In this document: positions 27,713 to 37,590 of the stretch, piece after piece
Layout of the letters: each line of letters opens with the position of its first letter
How positions within the stretch are numbered: the stretch's first letter is position 1
Assembly (NCBI RefSeq): GCF_000317045.1
Contig: NC_019703.1
Coordinates: 918,501 to 982,500, forward strand
Source of the DNA: Geitlerinema sp. PCC 7407
GTDB lineage: Bacteria > Cyanobacteriota > Cyanobacteriia > PCC-7407
Direction of reading: 5' to 3'
Length of the DNA: 64,000 nucleotides
Made by a program: the position numbers and the translations under genes
Notes under the pieces: generated by a model
Told to the model about the DNA's origin: nothing
Seen by the model: the letters and a program-made list of their open reading frames with translations, nothing else
Databases searched by the model: none

Positions 27713-28924
27713 CTAGGTAGGTGCTGGAGGCCTTGGCGCCTTTTGGGGGGCGGCTTGGGTGCCAAACTTGAGGGGGGCGACAAGGGCGTGAGCGGCGGCT
27801 ACGGCCTGCCAGAGCAGGTCAGGGGTGTTTTCCAGGCGATCGCCCCCGCGATCGCCGGTCTCGAGTTTGGGGATCTCTGACCGGTGAGCGCCTTGGGCGA
27901 TCGCCTCCATCTGCAAAACTGCGGGGCTGCCATCGAGTTCTTCGAGGAGGGGTGCCAGCAGCGATCGCGCATAGCTCCCGTAGGCCACCCCCGAAATGTA
28001 CTGGCCGATCGCCGCCGCTTCGCCCCCAGCGCGCTGGGGATTGAGCAAGCTTTGCTGATCGAGCTTGACCACTGTGTGGCGATTGGTTCCTCCCGCCAGC
28101 TGCACAAAGCCGGGCAGACCCGCCGCCAAAACCTTTTGCCCCAGCTTGACCGCTGCCCGGGTAGCTCCATCCCCGATATCACCGCTCATCGGACGCCCAT
28201 CGGTCTGCCACACCAGCGCGCAGGGCAGCGGCGCCATCACCTCATAGAGCGATCGCAAATAGTCAATGAGGCCCTCTCCGTCCGGACAGCTCACTGCCAC
28301 CAGCTTCAGCTGAGAAACCCAAGGTGCCACCGCCTCCCAGAGCCGCCGAAAGTCGGCGAAGTGGCCTACCTGTGTGTGAATCTCCAGGGCATCGACGCCA
28401 CTTTGGAGCACCAGGGGCGCGATCGCCGCTGGGGTTGAAACATAAGATCGAGCCGTAATCTGCTGGATCGGACAAACCGGCAAACAGCGACCGCAGCCAT
28501 AACAGCGCTGGTCAATCACCCCTGAGAACCGATCTGGAACGCGCTCAAAGATAATTGCCTGGGCCGGACAAATTGTCTCGCAAGGCCGCGAACAGTCCGC
28601 TGGACATCGCTGGGGATCAAACGTTGCCTTGCGAAAATGGGGGTCTTCCGCATCATTGAGACTCACCATCAGCCAAGGACGCGCGATCGCCCCAAATCCT
28701 CGCGACTGGGCCTCCGCGATCAGCTCCTGGGCAACCCTCAATCCATCTTGAGCCGCGGACACCACTGCCGGATCCGCCGAAACATCAACGCAATCAACAC
28801 CTGCTAGGGCATAGGCCAAAGTCAGGTTACGAACAGCTGGGAGATGCTGGAAACTTGCACCGCAAATGAGCTTAAACCAGCGCCCCTCTCGCAAAGACCG
28901 TAAGGGATAGTGCAAATGTGTCAC
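27713..28924 (-). CDS. ldpA: Circadian redox-input iron-sulfur protein LdpA
   Basis: 403 residues from a GTG at 28924. The N-terminus [20 protein letters not shown] and the Cys-rich block [13 protein letters not shown] plus [12 protein letters not shown] (two 4Fe-4S ferredoxin-type sites, about residues 112-160) match LdpA, which in Synechococcus elongatus adjusts the clock period to light/redox state and associates with Kai-interacting proteins. The segment after residue 165 is a TIM-barrel-like domain ending near APLKFG. It is somewhat longer than typical (about 350), mainly through a C-terminal extension with HIP1-encoded residues. It lies 151 bases after ndhN on the same strand, a neighbourhood that fits redox sensing of the quinone pool. 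Confidence 0.9.
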   Translation of the reverse strand: MTHLHYPLRSLREGRWFKLICGASFQHLPAVRNLTLAYALAGVDCVDVSADPAVVSAAQDGLRVAQELIAEAQSRGFGAIARPWLMVSLNDAEDPHFRKATFDPQRCPADCSRPCETICPAQAIIFERVPDRFSGVIDQRCYGCGRCLPVCPIQQITARSYVSTPAAIAPLVLQSGVDALEIHTQVGHFADFRRLWEAVAPWVSQLKLVAVSCPDGEGLIDYLRSLYEVMAPLPCALVWQTDGRPMSGDIGDGATRAAVKLGQKVLAAGLPGFVQLAGGTNRHTVVKLDQQSLLNPQRAGGEAAAIGQYISGVAYGSYARSLLAPLLEELDGSPAVLQMEAIAQGAHRSEIPKLETGDRGGDRLENTPDLLWQAVAAAHALVAPLKFGTQAAPQKAPRPPAPT

Positions 28925-28959
28925 CCTTACATGCTAATCTGCACAGCCAAAAATGAGGA

Positions 28960-29048
28960 GAGAAGCCGAGAAAAGTTGGTTTTTCGTCCCTTCTGAGTCC
29001 ATCCACCCGAAGCCATCGCTTCGCTAGGATCGAGCCCCTCGGCTTCTC
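28960..29048 (-). promoter_or_regulatory. Nested inverted repeats between ndhN and ldpA
   Basis: Outer arms GAGAAGCCGAG (28960-28970) and CTCGGCTTCTC (29038-29048) are perfectly complementary over 11 bases. Within the 67-base interval is a second perfect hairpin, CGAAGC (29008-29013) / GCTTCG (29018-29023) with a 4-base loop. The transcript of the minus strand would carry this as a folded spacer or as the ldpA leader. Confidence 0.5.
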
Positions 29049-29075
29049 CGCTCTAGTACTCACTGAGACCGTTTG

Positions 29076-29528
29076 CTAGGCTGCTGCCACATCTTGCAGC
29101 GACTTCCACTTGAAGGTGCGATCGCCCCCCATCTCCACCACGACCTTCAGCTTCGGATTTTGCTGGGTCAGCGAGATCAAGTACTCCAGCTCTTGGCGGG
29201 ACAACACCGTTCCCTCCAAGAGCCACAGCACCAGCCCCTTCGTATTGGCAGGCAGGTGCTCCAAGTGGTACTCCAGCAGCGGCAGAATATACTGCGTCCG
29301 AATCTCCTTTTTCCCCAGGTGAGGCGGCCGAACGCCGTGAATTCCCATCAAAAAGCTCGCTGGATCTCCCAGACCGCGGGACGTCAGCTGAACCATGCTA
29401 TATCCCGCAGCCCGCACCCGCCGACGATACCGTCCCTCGGCACCACCCTCTAGTGGAGCGTAGACGCCCAAAGCGCCCGCTTGCTCTAGGTTCTTGATGA
29501 ACTGTCTGCCCGTCGTCAACAGTGCCAT
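29076..29528 (-). CDS. ndhN: NAD(P)H-quinone oxidoreductase subunit N
   Basis: 150 residues from the ATG at 29528 (MALLTTGRQF), with GAGGAAGG 7 bases upstream; the longer frame to 29606 lacks support. Sequence features of NdhN are evident: GALGVYAPLEGGAEGRYRRR, ASFLMGIHGVRPPHLGKKEI and LVLWLLEGTVLSRQELEYL. NdhN is a peripheral subunit specific to the oxygenic-photosynthesis NDH-1 complex, on the cytoplasmic side of the thylakoid, in cyclic electron flow and respiration. First gene of ndhN-ldpA-R3H ATPase. Confidence 0.93.
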   Translation of the reverse strand: MALLTTGRQFIKNLEQAGALGVYAPLEGGAEGRYRRRVRAAGYSMVQLTSRGLGDPASFLMGIHGVRPPHLGKKEIRTQYILPLLEYHLEHLPANTKGLVLWLLEGTVLSRQELEYLISLTQQNPKLKVVVEMGGDRTFKWKSLQDVAAA

Positions 29529-30574
29529 AGGCTCGCCTTCCTCAACTGCTAAACGCTCTTGTAAATCCCTTGGGTCACAGTTTTTCAGTGATCTCATTGC
29601 AGCCAAGGATCAGTGCCAAGCTGCATGCCCCAAAACAGGCCCAAATGGCACGCTAATCCTGCTGTAAGGCCCACTGTCACGTAACCCGTAGACGTTATCA
29701 ATCTTAACCCGCTCCGCAGCCCTGCCAAACCGAAGCTTAGATCCTCCCCTAGCTTTCTCCAAAATCTCATTTATCTGCCCCGCCTCCATGCCGTACACTG
29801 AGACTCTGTGCTTCTTCCGTAAGGTTCAGTTTGTTTGGACAAATAAAATTCTGGCCGCCAAACTGCTCTAGACAACGTTACGCAAATTGTTTATAGTGTT
29901 TCATTGTCGCCAAAATCGGGTTGCGAAGTTCCTCCCAACGAAAGAGATCTCTTGAAACCAAGATTTCTCAAGCATTAACAGGCGATCGCTCACTGCAAAA
30001 CAGAACAGTATAGTGAGCGCCGACGGCAGGGGAACTTAGCTGGAGTTGAGGCCAATTAACGAAAAGAAACGATCACCGTTTCCCAACGTTAATCTTCTAC
30101 TTCCAGGCAAAGTCTAAGCCAAGGATACTGAGCAGGCTGCTGCTCAAGTCCCTTTAGACAAGACGCAGTAATGACAGGCCAGCTGCCCAACTTACAGGAA
30201 AGGCAGCTTCTCGAAGATGCAGCCTCACTAGCGCAACAGGTTCGTTGATTCCTAGGCGGCGATCGCTTGCAAAAGCCCGCTCGACCTTAGCTTCAACTCG
30301 CAGATTGCTGAGGCCCTGTCTTCGCCAGCCTGTTTGTGGAGTTGAAAACCCCCAACCTGAACCGTTCAGTCGACTCAGGAGAAGGGACCTCAACACGAGA
30401 GCCAAGCGGCCTTGCCGCCTGGTAATCCATCCAGATCAAGCCCTTGTGGCTGACAGTTTGTCAACCTGTACTCCAATGCTGGTTGGCTCAAAACTGTGGG
30501 GCTGGGTTTCGCTGACAATCAGCAACTAAAACCCAGCGCTTTTGTAGTGTGTATGAAAAGGGAGACCAGTTGCC
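29529..30574. other. Long intergenic region upstream of the ribosomal-protein cluster
   Basis: 1046 bases between ndhN (minus) and rplC (plus), with lower GC than most of the window. It should hold the promoter of the whole ribosomal transcript and that of ndhN. Contents seen: an AT-rich stretch near 29840-29910; HIP1 sites near 29982 and 30258; a 7-base-pair hairpin (30129-30146, TGAGCAG/CTGCTCA) just before a 25-codon open frame (ATG 30171 to TGA 30248) of uncertain meaning; and a nested stem-loop directly before rplC (separate entry). Larger open frames here have unconvincing composition. A long leader RNA is likely. Confidence 0.6.
30501..30537 (+). promoter_or_regulatory. Nested stem-loop in the rplC leader
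   Basis: Outer arms GCTGGGTTT (30501-30509) and AAACCCAGC (30529-30537) pair perfectly over 9 bases. Inside is GCTGA (30511-30515) / TCAGC (30519-30523), a perfect 5-pair stem. It ends 37 bases before the rplC GTG and is followed by GCTTTTG, so it could be an attenuator or a ribosomal-protein binding site. No known class recognised. Confidence 0.55.
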
Positions 30575-31213
30575 GTGTCCGTCGGTATTCTCGGGACCAA
30601 ACTTGGCATGACCCAAGTCTTTGACGAAGCAGGAAGAGCGATTCCTGTGACCGTTATTCAGGCCGGTCCTTGCATTGTTACGCAAGTCAAAACCAAAGAA
30701 ACGGATGGCTATAACGCCATCCAGCTTGGCTACAACGAAGTCAAGGAAAAAGCACTGTCTAAGCCTGAACTGGGCCACCTCAAAAAAGCAGAAGCGCCAG
30801 CTCTGCGTCATTTGAAAGAGTATCGTGCTGACGACTCCAGCCAGTTCCAACTCGGCCAGTCTCTTGGGGCAGACACCTTCTCCGCTGGACAAATTGTTGA
30901 CGTGACCGGTACCAGCATCGGTAAAGGCTTTGCCGGCTACCAAAAGCGTCACAACTTCAAGCGAGGCCCCATGGCCCACGGTTCTAAGAACCACCGTCTG
31001 CCCGGTTCCACCGGTGCAGGTACGACCCCTGGACGCGTCTACCCCGGTAAGCGCATGGCGGGTCGTCTCGGCGGTTCCCAAGTGACAATCAAAAAGCTCA
31101 CCGTGGTGCGAGTTGACGCTGAGCGCAACCTGATTCTCATTCAAGGCGCTGTGCCCGGTAAGACCGGCGCGCTGCTGAGCATTGCACCGGCGAAATTGGT
31201 CGGTCGCGCCTAG
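30575..31213 (+). CDS. rplC: 50S ribosomal protein L3
   Basis: 212 residues starting at GTG ([20 protein letters not shown]) with GGGAG 11 bases upstream. L3 is an early assembly protein near the peptidyl-transferase centre; the loop [17 protein letters not shown] carries the conserved tip. It is the first gene of the cluster here: rpsJ, which precedes rplC in many bacteria, is absent, as is usual in cyanobacteria. Confidence 0.98.
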   Translation: MSVGILGTKLGMTQVFDEAGRAIPVTVIQAGPCIVTQVKTKETDGYNAIQLGYNEVKEKALSKPELGHLKKAEAPALRHLKEYRADDSSQFQLGQSLGADTFSAGQIVDVTGTSIGKGFAGYQKRHNFKRGPMAHGSKNHRLPGSTGAGTTPGRVYPGKRMAGRLGGSQVTIKKLTVVRVDAERNLILIQGAVPGKTGALLSIAPAKLVGRA

Positions 31214-31223
31214 ACAGGCTGTA

Positions 31224-31265
31224 TGTAGCGCCTCTCTCAGCATTGGCGTCAAAAAAGAGGCTACA
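31224..31265 (+). promoter_or_regulatory. Stem-loop between rplC and rplD
   Basis: Arms TGTAGCGCCTCT (31224-31235) and AGAGGCTACA (31256-31265) give ten base pairs with a 2-base bulge and a 20-base loop. It lies 16 bases before the rplD start. Confidence 0.45.
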
Positions 31266-31281
31266 GGACAGGGTATTAAAG

Positions 31282-31914
31282 ATGGTTAATTGCGTAGTTC
31301 GAGACTGGCAAGGACAAGAAGTTGGGCAAGCCTCGCTAGATCTCAAAGTTGCAAAAGAAGAAACAGCAGCCCACATCGTTCACCGCGCCCTTGTGCGTCA
31401 AATGGCAAATGCCCGTCAAGGCACTGCTTCCACCAAGACCCGCGCTGAAGTGAGCGGTGGTGGTCGCAAGCCCTGGCGTCAAAAAGGGACTGGTCGCGCC
31501 CGCGCCGGTTCTAACCGTTCTCCCCTCTGGCGGGGCGGCGGCGTGATCTTTGGACCCAAGCCCAGAGATTACAGCGTCAAGATGAACCGCAAAGAGCGCC
31601 GACTGGCTCTGCGGACTGCCTTCCAAAGCCGCTCTGAAGACCTGATCGTGGTCGAAGAGTTTGCAGATAAGCTGGCTCAGCCCAAGACCAAGGAACTCAT
31701 GTCGGCGATCGCTCGCTGGGGCGTTGGCGCTGACTCCAAAGTTCTCTTGATCGTCTCCGAGCGAAACGAGACCGTTTATCTGTCGGCTCGAAACGTTGCG
31801 AACCTCAAGCTCATTTCCGCAACGAATCTGAATGTTTTTGACTTGCTGGCCGCCGACAAGATCGTCACCACGACCACGGCCCTAGCAAAAATCCAGGAGG
31901 TATACGGTGAGTAA
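31282..31914 (+). CDS. rplD: 50S ribosomal protein L4
   Basis: 210 residues from the ATG at 31282 ([15 protein letters not shown]), the start matching cyanobacterial L4; an upstream extension of 13 residues is unsupported. The long loop reaching the exit tunnel is seen as [20 protein letters not shown]. In enterobacteria L4 also represses its own operon; whether it does so here is unknown. Its end overlaps the rplW start by 8 bases, so translation is coupled. Confidence 0.98.
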   Translation: MVNCVVRDWQGQEVGQASLDLKVAKEETAAHIVHRALVRQMANARQGTASTKTRAEVSGGGRKPWRQKGTGRARAGSNRSPLWRGGGVIFGPKPRDYSVKMNRKERRLALRTAFQSRSEDLIVVEEFADKLAQPKTKELMSAIARWGVGADSKVLLIVSERNETVYLSARNVANLKLISATNLNVFDLLAADKIVTTTTALAKIQEVYGE

Positions 31915-32209
31915 GTTCGAAGCACGTGACTATGCAGACATTGTGCGCCGTCCCATCGTCACTGAAAAAGCCGTGCGCCTACTGGAAAACAACCAGTACA
32001 CCTTCGAAGTGATGCCCAAGGCCACAAAGCCTGAAATCAAAGCCGCGATTGAAAGCCTGTTTAGCGTGAAAGTGACCGGGATCAGCACCCAGCGTCCTCC
32101 CCGCAAACAGCGTCGAGTCGGCCGCTTTGTGGGCCATCGTGCTCAGTGCAAGCGCGCCATTGTCACCCTGGCAGAAGGCGACTCCATCACGTTGTTCCCA
32201 GAAGTCTAA
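31907..32209 (+). CDS. rplW: 50S ribosomal protein L23
   Basis: 100 residues from a GTG inside the end of rplD, with AGGAGG 8 bases upstream. The conserved segment [19 protein letters not shown] is present, and the C-terminus has the RNA-binding [14 protein letters not shown]23 lies at the exit tunnel and is the docking site for trigger factor and SRP. The overlap with rplD suggests coupled translation. Confidence 0.97.
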   Translation: MSKFEARDYADIVRRPIVTEKAVRLLENNQYTFEVMPKATKPEIKAAIESLFSVKVTGISTQRPPRKQRRVGRFVGHRAQCKRAIVTLAEGDSITLFPEV

Positions 32210-32269
32210 GCACCCCATTGAGTGCTTTCTCTGACAACGGTTTAGCAGTGCAGTCAACGAGATTGAGTT

Positions 32270-33133
32270 ATGGGCATCCGTATTTACCGGCCATATACCC
32301 CTGGCACCCGTGAGCGGTCTGACGCTGACTTCAGCGAAATCACACGTAGCGAGCCTGAAAAGTCGCTAACTCGTTCCGTTCACCGCCCCAAAGGACGCAA
32401 CAACCGAGGTGTTATCACCTGCCGCCACCGCGGCGGTGGCCACAAGCGTCTGTACCGTGTCATTGATTTCCGTCGCGACAAGCGCTCTGTGCCTGCGAAG
32501 GTTGCCTCGATCGAATACGATCCCAACCGCAACGCACGCATCGCCTTGCTCCATTACCTCGACGGCGAAAAGCGCTACATCCTGCATCCCAACAACTTGG
32601 CAGTCGGCACCGTCATTCAGTCGGGCCCCGACTCTCCCATTGAAATTGGTAATGCTCTTCCCCTCGCCAATATCCCCCTGGGTACCAGCGTCCACAACGT
32701 GGAGCTAGTGCCGGGTAAGGGTGGCCAAATTGTTCGCGCTGCTGGTGCTTCTGCCCAGGTAGTCGCGAAAGAGGGTGACTTTGTCTTGGTGAAGCTCCCT
32801 TCTGGAGAAGTTCGCCGAATCCGCCGGGACTGCTACGCCACCATTGGCCAAGTGGGCAATGCTGACGTTCGTAATACCAGCTTCGGTAAGGCTGGACGCA
32901 AGCGCTGGAAAGGACGTCGTCCGGAAGTTCGCGGTAGCGTCATGAACCCTGTCGATCACCCCCACGGTGGTGGTGAAGGTCGCGCTCCTATCGGTCGTAG
33001 CGGCCCTGTTACGCCTTGGGGTAAGCCTGCTTTGGGCTACAAGACCCGCAAGAAGAAAAAGCAGAGCGACAGCCTCATCGTTCGCCGTCGTCGCCGCTCT
33101 TCCAAGCGCGGTCGTGGTGGTCGCGATTCTTAG
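32270..33133 (+). CDS. rplB: 50S ribosomal protein L2
   Basis: 287 residues from ATG. Features: [19 protein letters not shown] near residue 45, [17 protein letters not shown] and the C-terminal [20 protein letters not shown] containing the His needed for peptidyl-transferase-centre function. The basic tail (KRGRGGRDS) is normal. A 6-base inverted repeat (AAGCAC/GTGCTT) lies in the 60-base spacer after rplW. Confidence 0.98.
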   Translation: MGIRIYRPYTPGTRERSDADFSEITRSEPEKSLTRSVHRPKGRNNRGVITCRHRGGGHKRLYRVIDFRRDKRSVPAKVASIEYDPNRNARIALLHYLDGEKRYILHPNNLAVGTVIQSGPDSPIEIGNALPLANIPLGTSVHNVELVPGKGGQIVRAAGASAQVVAKEGDFVLVKLPSGEVRRIRRDCYATIGQVGNADVRNTSFGKAGRKRWKGRRPEVRGSVMNPVDHPHGGGEGRAPIGRSGPVTPWGKPALGYKTRKKKKQSDSLIVRRRRRSSKRGRGGRDS

Positions 33134-33140
33134 GGCACTT

Positions 33141-33170
33141 GACTGCCGGTCATTCTGTATTCGGCCAGTC
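33141..33170 (+). promoter_or_regulatory. Stem-loop between rplB and rpsS
   Basis: GACTGCCG (33141-33148) pairs with CGGCCAGTC (33162-33170) over eight base pairs with one bulged C and a 13-base loop. It begins 8 bases after the rplB stop, so a role in termination or mRNA stability is possible; there is no U-run. Confidence 0.35.
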
Positions 33171-33217
33171 GCCGAAGCTGTTGTAACGATTGCAAAAACC
33201 AGTGGGTTAGCAAAGTC

Positions 33218-33496
33218 ATGTCTCGTTCCTTGAAAAAAGGCCCTTTTGTCGCAGATCATTTGATGCGAAAAATTGAGGCCATGAACGCTAAGGGAGATAA
33301 GCAGGTTATCAAGACCTGGTCCCGTGCCTCGACCATCATCCCCAACATGATTGGTCACACGATCGCGGTTCACAATGGCCGTCAGCATGTGCCGGTTTAC
33401 GTGACCGAGCAGATGGTAGGACACAAGCTTGGTGAGTTTGCCCCGACCCGTACGTTCCGGGGTCACGCCAAGAGTGACAAGAAAGCTCGTCGATAG
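33218..33496 (+). CDS. rpsS: 30S ribosomal protein S19
   Basis: 92 residues, [20 protein letters not shown], with the conserved middle [20 protein letters not shown] and the C-terminal [13 protein letters not shown]19 forms part of the small-subunit head with S13 and contacts 16S helix 33. Gene order L2-S19-L22 is standard. Confidence 0.98.
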   Translation: MSRSLKKGPFVADHLMRKIEAMNAKGDKQVIKTWSRASTIIPNMIGHTIAVHNGRQHVPVYVTEQMVGHKLGEFAPTRTFRGHAKSDKKARR

Positions 33497-33570
33497 AAAA
33501 CGACAGGCCATCAGCCGGGTCCGCAAAGGTTTCGTTGGCTCGCATTTGCTGATAGCTGAAGGAGAAGTTT

Positions 33571-33930
33571 ATGGCTGTTGATACAAGAACAGAAGTTAAA
33601 GCGATCGCTCGGTACATTCGCATGTCACCGAGAAAGGTGCGGCGGGTCCTGGACCAAATTCGGGGACGTTCTTACCGGGAAGCATTGATCATTTTGGAGT
33701 TCATGCCTTACCGGGCGTGTGAACCCATCTTGAAGGTGCTGCGCTCTGCGGTTGCCAATGCTGAACACAACGAAGGCCTTGACCCGGCGTCGTTGTTCGT
33801 CAGCAAGGCCTTTGCTGATCAGGGACCGACGCTGAAGCGCTTCCGCCCCAGAGCGCAAGGACGGGCTTATCAAATTCGCCGTCCGACCTGCCACGTCACC
33901 GTTGTGGTGAGTCCTGGGGAAAAGGCCTAG
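33571..33930 (+). CDS. rplV: 50S ribosomal protein L22
   Basis: 119 residues from ATG (AGGAG 6 bases upstream). The segment [19 protein letters not shown] and the beta-hairpin tip [19 protein letters not shown], which lines the exit tunnel and is the site of macrolide-resistance changes, are intact. The ORF is in the normal position between rpsS and rpsC. Confidence 0.97.
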   Translation: MAVDTRTEVKAIARYIRMSPRKVRRVLDQIRGRSYREALIILEFMPYRACEPILKVLRSAVANAEHNEGLDPASLFVSKAFADQGPTLKRFRPRAQGRAYQIRRPTCHVTVVVSPGEKA

Positions 33931-34013
33931 CGTCCGGTGTGAATCGCGCAAGGTTTAGCTAGCAGCTTTCTAACCCATACTCTTTCATTGCTTGTATACG
34001 AGAGGACTCATCC

Positions 34014-34748
34014 GTGGGACAAAAGATTCATCCAACTGGTTTCCGTCTCGGCGTTACTAAAGAGCACCGTTCTCGCTGGTTTGCCGACTTTGACCGCTAT
34101 CCTGAGCTTCTGCAAGAAGACTCCAAGATTCGGTCTTATGTCCAGAAAAACCTCAGCAATGCGGGAATCTCTGAAGTTCGCATCGAGCGGAAAGCTGACC
34201 AAATCGATCTAGAAGTTAGAACGGCTCGTCCCGGCGTTGTTGTGGGTCGTGGCGGCAGCGGTATCGAAAATCTGCGTACCGGCCTCCAGGATCTTCTTCA
34301 TAATGGCGATCGCCAAATTCGCATCAACGTCGTTGAAGTAGCGCGCGTCGATGCAGATGCTGCCCTCATCTCTGAGTACATTGCTCAGCAGCTTGAGCGC
34401 CGGGTTTCTTTCCGCCGCGTCGTTCGTCAAGCCATGCAGCGTGCCCAGCGAGCTGGTGTACAAGGCATCAAGGTCCAGGTGAGCGGCCGTCTGAATGGGG
34501 CTGAAATCGCTCGGACCGAGTGGACTCGCGAAGGTCGCGTGCCCCTGCATACCCTACGGGCTGACATCGACTACGCCTACTGCACTGCCCAAACTACCTA
34601 CGGTGTCTTGGGTATCAAAACCTGGGTCTTCAAAGGCGAAATTATTCCTGGCCAAGAAGAAGTTGCAGCGCCGCCCAGCAATCAGCCGCGTCGTCGCCAA
34701 TCGCAGCGCCGTCGCCAACAGTTTGAAGATCGTTCCAACGATAACTAA
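34014..34748 (+). CDS. rpsC: 30S ribosomal protein S3
   Basis: 244 residues from GTG ([20 protein letters not shown]). The KH-type RNA-binding motif [20 protein letters not shown] and the C-terminal domain with [20 protein letters not shown] are present, then [20 protein letters not shown]. The Arg/Gln-rich tail ([13 protein letters not shown]) is longer than in E. coli but common in cyanobacteria. S3 lies at the mRNA entry. Confidence 0.98.
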   Translation: MGQKIHPTGFRLGVTKEHRSRWFADFDRYPELLQEDSKIRSYVQKNLSNAGISEVRIERKADQIDLEVRTARPGVVVGRGGSGIENLRTGLQDLLHNGDRQIRINVVEVARVDADAALISEYIAQQLERRVSFRRVVRQAMQRAQRAGVQGIKVQVSGRLNGAEIARTEWTREGRVPLHTLRADIDYAYCTAQTTYGVLGIKTWVFKGEIIPGQEEVAAPPSNQPRRRQSQRRRQQFEDRSNDN

Positions 34749-34813
34749 CTGTTTGCGGCTCTCAAGTTGCTGCCTCCAGGAAGAAACGTTATAGCCACAA
34801 CTTGTGATTAGTC

Positions 34814-35233
34814 ATGTTAAGTCCAAGACGAACTAAATTCCGCAAACAGCAGCGCGGACGTATGCGGGGTCAAGCAACCCGTGGCAACGAGCTGAACTTC
34901 GGCGATTTCGCACTGCAAGCCCTTGAGCCTGCCTGGATCACCTCCCGCCAAATCGAGGCTAGCCGACGTGCGATGACCCGCTACATCCGTCGGGGCGGCA
35001 AAATCTGGATCCGCGTGTTTCCGGATAAGCCTGTCACGATGCGTCCCGCAGAAACCCGGATGGGTTCTGGTAAGGGTAACCCAGAATTTTGGGTAGCGGT
35101 TGTCAAGCCCGGCCGGATTCTCTTTGAGATTGGGGGTGTACCTGAAGCGACTGCTCGCGAGGCTATGCGTCTTGCTTCCTTCAAGTTGCCCATCAAAACC
35201 AAGTTTCTTGCGCGTGAAGTGGAGCAGTCGTAA
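34814..35233 (+). CDS. rplP: 50S ribosomal protein L16
   Basis: 139 residues from ATG ([19 protein letters not shown]). The segment [20 protein letters not shown] followed by [20 protein letters not shown] is diagnostic. L16 binds near the A site and the central protuberance. It is followed after 3 bases by rpmC, so translation of the pair is probably coupled. Confidence 0.98.
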   Translation: MLSPRRTKFRKQQRGRMRGQATRGNELNFGDFALQALEPAWITSRQIEASRRAMTRYIRRGGKIWIRVFPDKPVTMRPAETRMGSGKGNPEFWVAVVKPGRILFEIGGVPEATAREAMRLASFKLPIKTKFLAREVEQS

Positions 35234-35236
35234 ACT

Positions 35237-35464
35237 ATGCCTCTTTCCAAAATTAGCGAATTCACCCAGCTAAGCGATCAAGAGCTCGCTGATGAGATTG
35301 TTGCTGTCAAGCGTCAGCTGTTTGAACTCAGAATGCAGGTGGCAACTCGCCAAGAGGTCAAGCCTCATCTGTTTAAGCATGCACGCCACCGCTTGTCTCA
35401 ACTGATGACGGTTGAGCATGAGCGCCAGCTAAAGGCGACAACCCCCAGTTCATCCGAGGAGTAA
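35237..35464 (+). CDS. rpmC: 50S ribosomal protein L29
   Basis: 75 residues, two antiparallel helices: [20 protein letters not shown] and the basic second helix with [17 protein letters not shown]29 lies at the exit tunnel beside L23. It is 3 bases after rplP and 6 bases before rpsQ. Confidence 0.96.
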   Translation: MPLSKISEFTQLSDQELADEIVAVKRQLFELRMQVATRQEVKPHLFKHARHRLSQLMTVEHERQLKATTPSSSEE

Positions 35465-35470
35465 AGTCCA

Positions 35471-35722
35471 ATGGCAACCAAAGAGAGAGTGGGGCTGGTT
35501 ATCAGCGACAAGATGGATAAAACCGTTGTGGTGGCGGTCGAAAACCGAGCTCCCCACCCCAAATACGGCAAGATTGTCGTCAAGACCAAGCACTACAAGG
35601 CACACGATGAGGAAAATCGTTGCCGCACGGGCGATCGCGTCCGCATTTCCGAAACACGTCCCCTGAGCCGCACCAAGCGCTGGATCGTGACGGACATCAT
35701 TACCACTGCCACCAACGTATAA
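35471..35722 (+). CDS. rpsQ: 30S ribosomal protein S17
   Basis: 83 residues, [22 protein letters not shown]-fold with [20 protein letters not shown] and [17 protein letters not shown] primary 16S-binding protein. Position after L29 is standard. Confidence 0.97.
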   Translation: MATKERVGLVISDKMDKTVVVAVENRAPHPKYGKIVVKTKHYKAHDEENRCRTGDRVRISETRPLSRTKRWIVTDIITTATNV

Positions 35723-35740
35723 GGCGGAGGAAAGGTAACT

Positions 35741-36106
35741 GTGATTCAGCAAGAAACTTACTTGAATGTTGCCGACAATAGCGGCGCTCGAAAGCTGATG
35801 TGCATTCGCGTGCTGGGCGGCAACCGTCGCTACGCTGGCGTTGGCGATGTCATTATTGCCGTTGTTAAGGACGCCATCCCCAACATGGCGATCAAGAAGT
35901 CTGACGTTGTGCGAGCGGTGATCGTTCGGACTCGCAAGGGTCTGCGTCGCGACAGCGGTATGAGCATCCGCTTTGATGACAACGCCGCCGTGATCATCAA
36001 CGCAGACGGTAACCCGAAAGGGACGCGTGTTTTCGGTCCTGTAGCCCGTGAGCTGCGCGACAAAAACTTCACCAAGATTGTATCTTTGGCTCCGGAGGTT
36101 CTCTAA
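35741..36106 (+). CDS. rplN: 50S ribosomal protein L14
   Basis: 121 residues from GTG, with GGAGGAAAGG upstream. [20 protein letters not shown] and the C-terminal [20 protein letters not shown] are typical. L14 makes an intersubunit bridge. It ends one base before the rplX ATG. Confidence 0.98.
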   Translation: MIQQETYLNVADNSGARKLMCIRVLGGNRRYAGVGDVIIAVVKDAIPNMAIKKSDVVRAVIVRTRKGLRRDSGMSIRFDDNAAVIINADGNPKGTRVFGPVARELRDKNFTKIVSLAPEVL

Positions 36107-36451
36107 ATGGCAGATAAGCGCCAAAATCGTCCGGCTTCCATGCATGTCAAGAAAGGTGACACGGTCCAAGTCATTTCTGGCAAGGACAAAGGCACGGTTG
36201 GGGAAGTTTTAAAAGCAATTCCCCAAGAAGGCAAGGTCATTGTGAAGGGCGTCAACATTCGCACGAAGCATGTCAAGCCTCGCCAGGAGGGTGAATCCGG
36301 TCAAATCGTTACCCAAGAAGCCCCGATCTACAGCTCTAAAGTGATGCTGTACTCCACCAAGCAAAAGGTTGCCAGCCGCATTGCGTACACCTTTACCGAG
36401 GACGGTCGCAAGGTGCGGATGCTGAAGAAAACCGGCGAAATCATTGACTAG
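36107..36451 (+). CDS. rplX: 50S ribosomal protein L24
   Basis: 114 residues, directly abutting rplN. The KOW motif [20 protein letters not shown] is near the N-terminus; [20 protein letters not shown] follows. L24 starts large-subunit assembly at the 5' end of 23S rRNA. The 85-base spacer after it contains only weak inverted repeats. Confidence 0.97.
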   Translation: MADKRQNRPASMHVKKGDTVQVISGKDKGTVGEVLKAIPQEGKVIVKGVNIRTKHVKPRQEGESGQIVTQEAPIYSSKVMLYSTKQKVASRIAYTFTEDGRKVRMLKKTGEIID

Positions 36452-36536
36452 CTTGCAGCTAGCCCTGATCGCTTGAGTGTTCTAGACACACCTTCAACCC
36501 CTGACAAAGACCAGGGATTCCACAGATCTAAAAACT

Positions 36537-37085
36537 ATGACAGGTCAACGCATCAAAGAGCTCTACGAACAGACGGTCGTGCCTAAGCTTCAGGCACAGT
36601 TCGGTTACCAGAACATTCACCAAGTTCCTAAGGTGATCAAGGTGACGGTAAACCGAGGCCTTGGGGAGGCAGCACAAAATGCTAAGGCCCTGGAATCATC
36701 TCTGACTGAGATTGCAGTGATCACGGGTCAAAAGCCGGTGGTAACGCGCGCCAAACAGGCGATCGCAGGTTTCAAAATCCGCCAGGGTATGCCCATTGGT
36801 ATCATGGTCACCCTCCGGCGTGAGCGTATGAACGCATTTCTCGATCGCCTCATCAACCTCGCCCTTCCCCGGATTCGAGACTTTCGAGGCGTTAGTCCCA
36901 AGAGCTTTGATGGTCGCGGCAACTACACCCTAGGTGTGCGGGAACAACTGATCTTCCCAGAAATCAGCTACGACGATATCGACCAAATTCGCGGTTTCGA
37001 TATTTCCATTGTCACCACTGCAAACACCGATGAAGAGGGCCGCGCCTTATTAAAAGAATTAGGTATGCCCTTCCGGGATAACTGA
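36537..37085 (+). CDS. rplE: 50S ribosomal protein L5
   Basis: 182 residues: [38 protein letters not shown] and the conserved [21 protein letters not shown]5 carries 5S rRNA into the central protuberance. rpsN is not inserted after it (S14 lies elsewhere in cyanobacteria); the next gene is rpsH. Confidence 0.98.
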   Translation: MTGQRIKELYEQTVVPKLQAQFGYQNIHQVPKVIKVTVNRGLGEAAQNAKALESSLTEIAVITGQKPVVTRAKQAIAGFKIRQGMPIGIMVTLRRERMNAFLDRLINLALPRIRDFRGVSPKSFDGRGNYTLGVREQLIFPEISYDDIDQIRGFDISIVTTANTDEEGRALLKELGMPFRDN

Positions 37086-37108
37086 GGCAGTTTCATAGAG
37101 AGAAGACT

Positions 37109-37510
37109 ATGGCGGCTAACGATACGATTGCAGACATGCTGACGCGCATTCGCAACGCGAACCTCGCGCGTCACCAGACCACTGAAGTTCCGTCTACCAA
37201 GCTCACGCGCAGCATTGCGCAAGTGCTCAAGGACGAAGGCTTCATTGTTGATTTTGAAGAATCAGGCGACGAACCAAAGCGAAATCTGGTCATTTCGCTG
37301 AAATACAGAGGCAGAAATCGTCGTCCCATCATTACGGCCCTGAAGCGAGTCAGTAAGCCAGGTCTGCGGGTGTACTCAAACCGCAAAGAGCTGCCTCGCG
37401 TTTTGGGGGGCATTGGGATCGCGATTATTTCGACCTCCAGCGGCATCATGACTGACCGGGATGCCCGTAGACAAGGGCTCGGTGGTGAAGTCCTCTGTTA
37501 TGTTTGGTAG
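37109..37510 (+). CDS. rpsH: 30S ribosomal protein S8
   Basis: 133 residues: [20 protein letters not shown] near the start and the C-terminal [21 protein letters not shown]8 is a primary 16S-binder and in E. coli represses the spc operon at L5; no comparable site was identified here. Confidence 0.98.
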   Translation: MAANDTIADMLTRIRNANLARHQTTEVPSTKLTRSIAQVLKDEGFIVDFEESGDEPKRNLVISLKYRGRNRRPIITALKRVSKPGLRVYSNRKELPRVLGGIGIAIISTSSGIMTDRDARRQGLGGEVLCYVW

Positions 37511-37590
37511 CCGCACTGAAATTTTAATTGGCCAGGGTGTTGACCTCTGGTTTCGGATCGGCACCTCAAACAGTTAGGAGTAATTCAGTC

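Noticed and set aside
29610-29798. 62-codon minus-strand frame upstream of ndhN
   Set aside because: Its sequence is not recognisable, there is no ribosome-binding site, and it lies in the AT-richer leader region; chance is the simplest view.
30245-30529. 94-codon plus-strand frame before rplC
   Set aside because: Arg/Pro/Ser-rich composition typical of a non-coding frame, and it overlaps the nested rplC leader hairpin.
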